Source: an uncultured Clostridia bacterium (lineage in GTDB: Bacteria > Bacillota > Clostridia > UMGS1810). Taken from it: 64,000 nt of DNA. The stretch is taken from contig CAKSJG010000002.1 of assembly GCA_934463165.1 (NCBI GenBank), positions 248,001 through 312,000 of the forward strand, read 5' to 3'. The notes below the pieces were generated by a model, which was not told the origin of the DNA, made no database searches, and was given only the letters and a program-made list of their open reading frames with translations. The position numbers and the translations under genes were made by a program. Position 1 is the first letter of the stretch. The number at the start of each line of letters is the position of its first letter. Of the stretch, positions 58,989-64,000 are shown piece after piece.

Positions 58989-59852
58989 ATGTATGATGAG
59001 GGAATTGCCGAAAGAGACGGAAAGCTTCTCAATATTCAATGTATGATAAGTCAAGCGGCAAAAAGAACCGATATCCACTTTCATTATCACAGATACATAG
59101 AGCTGATTTATGTTACAAAGGGAAACATTCGCGCATATATAGGCAATAATGTTTATACTGCAGGCAAAAATCAGCTGATTATTGTATATCCCGGAGAGCC
59201 GCACACTTATACCTCAGACGAAAAAAACGAACACATTGTTCTGAAATTTATGCCCGACGTGCTCTTCAGCGCCGACAGAAGCGCAAATGAATTTGAATAC
59301 ATGTTTAACTTTAACAGAATAAAGCTTGACGGGAAACGCGTTATACAAGACACATACGGATTTAAAAGGCTTGCGTCCGACGCGCTGAAAATATTTCTTG
59401 AAAACAAATACGGATACGAAATTCTGTTACGGGCGGATCTCGTCAAGATATATGGTATGATAATCAAATACTGGAAGGACACAAACGAAATAACCCCTAT
59501 GGAAAGCAAAATAAGCAGAGAAAAGCTTGCAATGATAGAAAACATCGTAAAGGTAGTAAAAGATACAAACGGTGACATAAAAACACATGAGGCGGCGCAG
59601 AGGTGTTATTTAAGCGATGGTCATTTTTCAAGAATTTTTTCATCGGTCATGAATATGAGTTTTACAAGCTATGTAAAAAGTGTTAAAATAGCCGAAGCGG
59701 AAAGACTGCTCAAATGCACAGACACAAGCATAAACGATATCGCGCAGAATCTTAATTATGCAACCGCAAGTCACTTTATAGAAGATTTTAAAAAAATCAA
59801 GGGAATATCTCCGAGAAAATATCGGTTTTCGGACTACAATCAAAAAATATAG
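58989..59852 (+). CDS. AraC-family regulator with N-terminal cupin
   Basis: The 287-residue regulator has a cupin sugar-sensing domain (HFHYHRYIELIYVTKGNIRAYIGNNVYTAGKNQLIIVYPGEPHTY, residues 30-80) and two C-terminal AraC helix-turn-helices (THEAAQRCYLSDGHFSRIFSSVM and SINDIAQNLNYATASHFIEDFKKIKGISPRKYR). GAGGTG precedes the ATG. It is divergent from the Gfo/Idh/MocA-ThuA pair, which it most likely controls. Confidence 0.92.
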   Translation: MYDEGIAERDGKLLNIQCMISQAAKRTDIHFHYHRYIELIYVTKGNIRAYIGNNVYTAGKNQLIIVYPGEPHTYTSDEKNEHIVLKFMPDVLFSADRSANEFEYMFNFNRIKLDGKRVIQDTYGFKRLASDALKIFLENKYGYEILLRADLVKIYGMIIKYWKDTNEITPMESKISREKLAMIENIVKVVKDTNGDIKTHEAAQRCYLSDGHFSRIFSSVMNMSFTSYVKSVKIAEAERLLKCTDTSINDIAQNLNYATASHFIEDFKKIKGISPRKYRFSDYNQKI

Positions 59853-60017
59853 ATTTAATGTCCGAATTTTGGCAAGTTCATCATTCATAGGCATCGCGGT
59901 TAGAATATACTTTTGATTTTTCAGACATATTCTTTGCCTTTAATTATATAAAGTATATGTATTGTGCGTGCGGAACTGTGACCACACCGTTCCGCTCCAT
60001 TAAATAAACAAAATAAT

Positions 60018-60185
60018 ACGAAAAAACGCAAGAAAGAGTGCCGAGCCTACGTTTCTTGCGTTAAAATAAGCATACCTAATTGATATCCTAACTTCTCTAA
60101 GGTTACAGGTGTATATATTTTTTACCAAGCGAGTTCGCACTGCTGCACTGCCTGTTTGAGCGACTTAAAATACATATACCTGTAA
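60018..60185 (-). ncRNA. Candidate structured small RNA, family not recognised
   Basis: On the minus strand a 19-bp stem with one mismatch (60167-60185 with 60103-60121, ends TTACAGGT/ACCTGTAA) encloses 45 bases with a repeated GCAGTGC. About 40 bases later comes a perfect 11-bp hairpin AACGCAAGAAA/TTTCTTGCGTT with a 16-base loop, ending in six Ts. This reads as a small RNA with its own terminator, separate from murC, whose terminator lies just upstream. A 6S-type RNA is one possibility by size and long stem, but I cannot confirm any family. No clear promoter was found. Confidence 0.45.
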
Positions 60186-60233
60186 TCGATACGAATTTTT
60201 AATTCTTTTTAATATGTTCGGATATTAACCCGC

Positions 60234-60266
60234 AAAAAACCGCCGTAAAATAAAATTACAGCGGTT
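60234..60266 (-). terminator. Terminator of murC
   Basis: Minus strand AACCGCTGTAA/TTACGGCGGTT, 11 bp with one G-U and a seven-base loop, followed by six Ts. Confidence 0.9.
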
Positions 60267-60280
60267 CATTTAAATAATAT

Positions 60281-61627
60281 TCAGCTATCCTTTATCATAG
60301 CGCCGATATCAACAACATTTCCGGCACCCATGGTGATTATAATATCTCCCTTGCAGGCAACCTTTTTTAAGTATTCGGCAATGTCGTTAAAATCTTTAAT
60401 ATATAAAGAATCGGGGATTTTTTCGCTTAATTGCTTGGATGACACAATCCCGGTGTCCTTTTCTCTTGCAGCATAAATATCCGTTAATATAACACGGTCT
60501 ACCGTCGAAAGCACTTTTACGAAATCATCAAAAAGCGCCTTTGTCCTCGTATAGGTATGCGGTTGAAAAACGCACCATACGGTATTATGCTTTATTTTCT
60601 TTACCGATGCAAATGTCGCCGCAATTTCCGTCGGGTGATGCGCGTAATCATCTATTATGAGTGCACCGTTGCAATAACCCTTTTTCTCAAATCTTCTTTT
60701 TGTTCCGGTAAAGCTTTCAAGACCTTCTTTGATATACTTTACATCAATACCCATAAGCTCAGATGCCGCGTACGCTGCTGTGGCATTGAGCACATTGTGC
60801 CTGCCGACAACACTGAGCGTGAGAGTCTCTGCCTTTTCGCCGTTTCTGAAAATATCAAACGTCGGATATCCGAAATCGTCAAAGGAAATATTTTTTGCAA
60901 TATATTCACCGTTATCAAACCCGTAAAATACGGGTTTTGCCTTTACACCGCGCACGCTCTCCACTGCATTTACGCTGTCTCCGCAAACAACGAGAATTCC
61001 GTCTTTCGGAATAAGATTTGCAAAATCGTGAAATGCGGATTTAATATCTTCTATATCTTTATAATAATCAAGGTGATCTTCCTCTACGTTAAGAATAATG
61101 CCCACAGTAGGGAAAAACTGCAAAAAGCTTCTGCAATATTCACAAGATTCGGTTATGAAATAATCACTGTTGCCCATTCTGAAATTTCCGTTTATTATAT
61201 CAAGCTCTCCACCTACCATAACAGTCGGATCAAGGCTTGCTTTCATGAGAATGTATGTCATCATTGAGGTTGTGGTTGTTTTTCCGTGTGTACCTGCAAC
61301 GGATATTGCCTTGTGGTATTCCTGCATTATCATACCAAGCATTTTTGCTCTCGGAACAGTCTCTATACCCAATTCACGCGCACGCATAATCTCAGGATTA
61401 TTATCCTTTATTGCAGCGGTATACACAACAAGATCGGGATTCGTAATATTACCGGCGCTTTGACCGATTGTGATTTCCGCCCCGAGATCTCTGAGCTGTT
61501 TTGTTATATTGGATTCTTTATTATCCGAACCGGATACGCGTATATTAAAATTTATCAGAACCTTTGCGATAGCGCTCATACTGATGCCGCCGATACCGAT
61601 AAAATGTACGTAATTATATTTCTGCAA
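60281..61627 (-). CDS. murC: UDP-N-acetylmuramate--L-alanine ligase
   Basis: Mur ligase adding L-Ala to UDP-MurNAc. The N-terminal nucleotide motif is VHFIGIGGISMSAIA, the P-loop AGTHGKTTTTSMMTYIL, then EEDHLDYYKD, VGRHNVLNATAAYA and DDYAHHPTEI. I place the start at the TTG at 61627, nine bases after AAGGAG, giving 448 residues as usual; the longer frame from 61723 would run through the predicted promoter. It stands alone, away from the other mur genes of the window. Confidence 0.95.
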   Translation of the reverse strand: MQKYNYVHFIGIGGISMSAIAKVLINFNIRVSGSDNKESNITKQLRDLGAEITIGQSAGNITNPDLVVYTAAIKDNNPEIMRARELGIETVPRAKMLGMIMQEYHKAISVAGTHGKTTTTSMMTYILMKASLDPTVMVGGELDIINGNFRMGNSDYFITESCEYCRSFLQFFPTVGIILNVEEDHLDYYKDIEDIKSAFHDFANLIPKDGILVVCGDSVNAVESVRGVKAKPVFYGFDNGEYIAKNISFDDFGYPTFDIFRNGEKAETLTLSVVGRHNVLNATAAYAASELMGIDVKYIKEGLESFTGTKRRFEKKGYCNGALIIDDYAHHPTEIAATFASVKKIKHNTVWCVFQPHTYTRTKALFDDFVKVLSTVDRVILTDIYAAREKDTGIVSSKQLSEKIPDSLYIKDFNDIAEYLKKVACKGDIIITMGAGNVVDIGAMIKDS

Positions 61628-61691
61628 TTTACACAACTCCTTCTGAGGCAGAAAAGGGCCTGATTTGTAACGTAAAAACATTTTGCTCTTT

Positions 61692-61697
61692 ATTATA
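61692..61697 (-). promoter_or_regulatory. Probable -10 element of murC
   Basis: TATAAT on the minus strand at the right distance from the TTG start; the expected -35 (TTTATT) is poor. Confidence 0.45.
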
Positions 61698-61760
61698 CAC
61701 CATTTACAGGAAAAAATAAACATTAATATTATACAAAAATTACATTTAAAAAATAGTGAA

Positions 61761-61766
61761 TATAAT
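61761..61766 (+). promoter_or_regulatory. Probable -10 element of spoVG
   Basis: TATAAT 55 bases before the start codon, with only a weak -35 (AATTAC, 17 bases upstream). I see no good sigma-H sequence of the kind known for B. subtilis spoVG. Confidence 0.4.
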
Positions 61767-61820
61767 TAAAAAAATCGGGAATTATATTTTTGACAATAAC
61801 AATAACGGAGGTAATAAACA

Positions 61821-62096
61821 TTGGAGATAACAGACATACGCATAAGACAGATGACGCACGATGATAAAATGAAAGCCGTTGTATCGGTAACATTTGACAA
61901 CTGCTTTGTCGTTCATGACATAAAAATCATAAACGGTCAGGACAGACTGTTTATTGCAATGCCGAGCCGAAAAACGCCCGACAACGAATATAAAGACATT
62001 GCACACCCGATTAACATAGAAATGAGAGAGCTCCTCCAGCAAAGAATACTCGAAAAATATCAGTCAACACTTATTGACAATGAATATAATGAATAA
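61821..62096 (+). CDS. spoVG: Septation protein SpoVG
   Basis: The 91-residue protein matches SpoVG: EITDIRIRQM, AVVSVTFDNCFVVHDIKIING, LFIAMPSRKTPDNEYKDIAHPIN. It is a small nucleic-acid-binding regulator affecting septation and sporulation. The start is TTG, with GGAGG nine bases upstream, which agrees with the family N terminus. It is convergent with rplL and shares a terminator with it. Confidence 0.96.
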   Translation: MEITDIRIRQMTHDDKMKAVVSVTFDNCFVVHDIKIINGQDRLFIAMPSRKTPDNEYKDIAHPINIEMRELLQQRILEKYQSTLIDNEYNE

Positions 62097-62109
62097 ACGA
62101 AACAGCGTG

Positions 62110-62156
62110 AAAAAAAAGCGTGTCTTGATTTGAAAATCAAAACACGTTTTTTTTTG
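62110..62156. terminator. Bidirectional terminator between spoVG and rplL
   Basis: CGTGT/ACACG with inner TTGATTT/AATCAA pairing, flanked by A and T tracts on both sides (nine Ts on plus, seven on minus). Confidence 0.9.
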
Positions 62157-62168
62157 CAGTAAATTAAA

Positions 62169-62537
62169 TTACTTAAGTTCGATTTTAGCTCCAACTTCTT
62201 CAAGAGCAGCTTTAATCTTTTCAGCTTCATCCTTCGGGCAAGCTTCTTTAATTGTCTTCGGAGCACCGTCAACAATTTCTTTAGCTTCTTTAAGACCGAG
62301 ACCTGTGAGATCTTTAACAGCTTTGATAACTTTGAGTTTAGCGTCGCCTGCTTCAGCAAGAACAACGTCAAAATCTGTTTTTTCTTCAGCAGCAGCTCCG
62401 CCTGCAACAGCACCTGCAACAGCTACGGGAGCAGCAGCGCTAACGCCGAATTCCTCTTCCATCTTTTTAACTAAATCTGCAACTTCCAATAATTTTAATT
62501 CTTTGATATCAGCAATGATCTGATCAATACTTGCCAT
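62169..62537 (-). CDS. rplL: 50S ribosomal protein L7/L12
   Basis: The 122-residue stalk protein has the N-terminal dimerisation domain, the Ala/Gly-rich hinge (AAAPVAVAGAVAGGAAAE) and the C-terminal factor-binding domain (KLKVIKAVKDLTGLGLKEAKEIVDGAP). AGGAGGT precedes the ATG. A terminator follows at once; rpoB, usually next, is absent. Confidence 0.97.
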   Translation of the reverse strand: MASIDQIIADIKELKLLEVADLVKKMEEEFGVSAAAPVAVAGAVAGGAAAEEKTDFDVVLAEAGDAKLKVIKAVKDLTGLGLKEAKEIVDGAPKTIKEACPKDEAEKIKAALEEVGAKIELK

Positions 62538-62602
62538 GTTAATTTACCTCCTGTTTTATAAAATTCGATTCGGTTTCACCGATCATAAATTTTTAATAGT
62601 AA

Positions 62603-63190
62603 TTATTCTGCAGCCGGAGCTTCCGTTTCTGCAGCGGGTGCTTCTTCAGCGGGAGCCTCAGCGGCTGCCGGAGCGTCAACCTTGATATCAGCCGGTTCAA
62701 CACCATTATCAACCAAAGCCTGTAATGTTCTGACGAGCTTGGATACGGGAGCATTGAGGCTGCCCATGATCTTAGCAATAAGAACATCTCTGGACGGAGT
62801 AGAAGCTAATTGTTTGATTTCATCGAGAGAAATAACCTTTCCGTCGAGGAAACCTGCCTTAATTGAAATTGTTTCTGCTTCTTTTGCAAAATCAGAAATG
62901 ATTTTTGCGGGAGCAACAGGATCCGTATCACTGATTGCAAGAGCCGTAGGACCGTTTAACTGTTCGTCAAGTTCCTGAAAACCGAGCTCATTCGCAGCGA
63001 ATCTTGTAAGAGTGTTTTTAACAACCTTATATTCAACGCCTGCTTCTCTGAGTTGCTTACGGAGCTTTGTATCCTGCTCAACGGTAATACCTCTGTAATC
63101 AACGAGCACACCTGCCTGTGCTGCCTTTATCGATCCAACGAGATCGGCAACAACTTTCTTTTTCTGTTCCAAAACCTGTGCACTTGGCAT
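62603..63190 (-). CDS. rplJ: 50S ribosomal protein L10
   Basis: The 195-residue protein anchors L7/L12 dimers at the stalk base: QKKKVVADLVGSIKAAQAGVLVDYRGITVEQ, LRKQLREAGVEYKVVKNTL. The ATG at 63190 has GGAGG eight bases upstream. It carries an extra C-terminal tail of about 25 residues, almost all Ala, Glu and Pro, which most L10 proteins lack. Expression is likely controlled by the L10 leader. Confidence 0.96.
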   Translation of the reverse strand: MPSAQVLEQKKKVVADLVGSIKAAQAGVLVDYRGITVEQDTKLRKQLREAGVEYKVVKNTLTRFAANELGFQELDEQLNGPTALAISDTDPVAPAKIISDFAKEAETISIKAGFLDGKVISLDEIKQLASTPSRDVLIAKIMGSLNAPVSKLVRTLQALVDNGVEPADIKVDAPAAAEAPAEEAPAAETEAPAAE

Positions 63191-63234
63191 GAATTTCACC
63201 TCCTGAGATAGAATGAATATCACGTGCCCGAAAA

Positions 63235-63345
63235 TAAAATATGCTTCCCGAGACAAACGGGAAGCATAATAAATACATAATAAAAATCAGTAATTATTTA
63301 TCTCCTCGGTAGGATTTATTGATACCTACTGTCTGCGGACACTTT
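63235..63345 (-). promoter_or_regulatory. Ribosomal protein L10 leader
   Basis: The minus strand carries the conserved parts of the L10 leader: GCAGACAGTAGGT, then CCTACCGAGGAG, and a hairpin ATGCTTCCCG/CGGGAAGCAT (63241-63267, seven-base loop with TTTGTCT) followed by T-rich sequence. L10 or the L10-L12 complex binds such leaders to stop further synthesis. Confidence 0.88.
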
Positions 63346-63349
63346 TAAT

Positions 63350-63378
63350 AATATATCACAAAATTATAAATTTGTCAA
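63350..63378 (-). promoter_or_regulatory. Promoter of rplJ-rplL
   Basis: Minus strand TTGACA (63378-63373), 17 bases, TATATT (63355-63350), starting seven bases after the rplA stop. It gives rplJL a transcript of their own that starts with the L10 leader. Confidence 0.8.
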
Positions 63379-63384
63379 GACCTG

Positions 63385-64000
63385 TCAGTCAGAAATTTTA
63401 GCCGGGTTAACTTTAACTCCGGGACCCATTGTTGCAGCAACGGATACAGATCTGAGATACTGTCCCTTTGCAGCAGCCGGCTTAGCTTTTATAATAGCCG
63501 ACATAAGGGTATTAAAGTTCTGAGAGAGCTTTTCCACCCCGAAAGATGCTTTGCCTATCGGGCAGTGAATGATGTTGGTTTTGTCAAGACGGTATTCAAT
63601 TTTACCTGCTTTAATATCATCGATAGCTTTTTTAACATCCGGAGATACGGTTCCTGCTTTCGGGTTAGGCATTAAGCCCTTAGGTCCGAGCACACGGCCG
63701 ATACGTCCTACAATACCCATCATGTCGGGTGTAGCTACAACAACATCAAAATCAAACCAGTTTTCATTCTGGATTTTTGCAGCAAGCTCTTCGCCGCCGG
63801 CATAATCTGCGCCCGCATCGAGAGCAGCCTGAACGTTGTCACCCTTTGCAAAGGCAAGAACTCTTACCTGCTTACCTGTTCCGTTGGGGAGAACAACCGC
63901 TCCTCTTACCTGCTGATCGGCATGTCTTGAGTCAACACCGAGTTTAACGTGAACTTCAACTGTTTCGTCAAACTTTGCTTTTGCTGTTTTAATAACAAGA
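63385..64000 (-). CDS. rplA: 50S ribosomal protein L1, 5' end outside the window
   Basis: The reading frame runs open to the right edge, so this is a partial gene. Visible parts include KTAKAKFDETVEVHVKLGVD, QQVRGAVVLPNGTGK, the conserved IVGRIGRVLGPKGLMPNPKAGTV and the C-terminal ATMGPGVKVNP. L1 binds 23S rRNA at the exit site stalk. rplK would be expected further right. An internal ATG at 63723 is not the start. Confidence 0.96.
   Translation of the reverse strand, partial: LVIKTAKAKFDETVEVHVKLGVDSRHADQQVRGAVVLPNGTGKQVRVLAFAKGDNVQAALDAGADYAGGEELAAKIQNENWFDFDVVVATPDMMGIVGRIGRVLGPKGLMPNPKAGTVSPDVKKAIDDIKAGKIEYRLDKTNIIHCPIGKASFGVEKLSQNFNTLMSAIIKAKPAAAKGQYLRSVSVAATMGPGVKVNPAKISD

Larger units (their letters stand above)
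59853..60280. other. Gene-free, hairpin-rich 428-base region between araC and murC
   Basis: I find no credible coding frame or tRNA here. From left to right there is a GCGGAAC/GTTCCGC hairpin with an inner GTG/CAC pair (about 59970-59996), a minus-strand terminator (60024-60062), a 19-bp stem around a 45-base core (60103-60185), and the murC terminator. This density of structure is unusual for such a compact chromosome. Confidence 0.6.

Noticed and set aside
59958..60008. A 16-codon frame starting MYCACG in the araC-murC spacer
   Set aside because: It has no ribosome binding site and mostly overlaps the GCGGAAC hairpin.
60103..60185. tRNA or tmRNA in the 60.1 kb stem region
   Set aside because: No cloverleaf, no CCA end and no tmRNA tag frame can be formed.
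62603..62787. Alternative-frame proteins under rplJ, rplL and other genes with long Leu/Lys or Ser runs
   Set aside because: They lack ribosome binding sites and are compositional shadows of the real genes.

Overview
The window is a stretch of AT-rich chromosome from an anaerobic, spore-forming member of the Clostridia (Firmicutes), probably an uncultured gut lineage. Evidence for this is spoIIP, spoVG and whiA, the IspH-ribosomal protein S1 fusion typical of Clostridia, a T-box in front of pheS, the hprK-glcK-murB-rapZ-yvcK-whiA-dnaE block, a DUF1540 protein, and AGGAGG-type ribosome binding sites throughout. I see no insertion sequence, phage, integrase, CRISPR array, rRNA or tRNA. The genome is compact: most genes lie in minus-strand operons with spacers of 0-30 bases, many stops and starts overlap, and many genes begin with GTG or TTG.

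Layout. 1-1.4 kb: pheS with a T-box leader (pheT would lie left of the window). 1.4-5 kb: a four-gene cassette of unknown role (unrecognised 343-aa protein, PqqD-like protein, SipW-type signal peptidase, ABC exporter), suggestive of peptide maturation and export but with no visible precursor. 5-9.6 kb: a polyamine-uptake operon (cupin-HTH regulator, potABCD) behind a fully consensus promoter with dyad sites. 9.9-14 kb, plus strand: esterase, proS, lspA, an RluD-type pseudouridine synthase. 14-20 kb: nagA, a DMT-family transporter, a serine hydrolase, an Rrf2 regulator and a GH2 beta-mannosidase-like enzyme. 20.3-22.4 kb, plus strand: flavoprotein, ldhA, DUF1540 protein. 22.5-28 kb: folC, valS, a small membrane protein, pfkA and a TRAP (mtrB) homologue. 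28-37.2 kb: dnaE, whiA, yvcK, rapZ, murB, glcK, hprK. 37.4 kb: rpmB on the plus strand.

37.8-45.4 kb: WalJ-like MBL hydrolase, murA, yebC, a NUDIX hydrolase, a secreted or anchored unknown protein, ispH-S1, plsC, cmk. 45.5-48.1 kb: an anchored unknown protein, a BaiN-type flavoprotein and an RpiR regulator. 48.3-55 kb: cold-shock protein, methyltransferase, YerC/TrpR-like regulator, pcrA, engB, lon. 55.2-57 kb, plus strand: spoIIP and a four-helix membrane protein. 57-59.9 kb: a ThuA / Gfo-Idh-MocA pair with a divergent AraC regulator. 59.9-60.28 kb: a gene-free, hairpin-rich stretch with a candidate small RNA. 60.3-64 kb: murC, divergent spoVG, then rplL, rplJ (own promoter and L10 leader) and the 3' part of rplA.

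Most of the window is housekeeping. The parts most worth following up are the PqqD/S26/ABC cassette without a precursor, the structured minus-strand RNA candidate near 60.1 kb, a TRAP homologue that has lost one of three key RNA-binding residues, two loci where a near-consensus promoter lies inside an intrinsic-terminator hairpin, and several palindromes on or beside strong promoters whose regulators are not identified.
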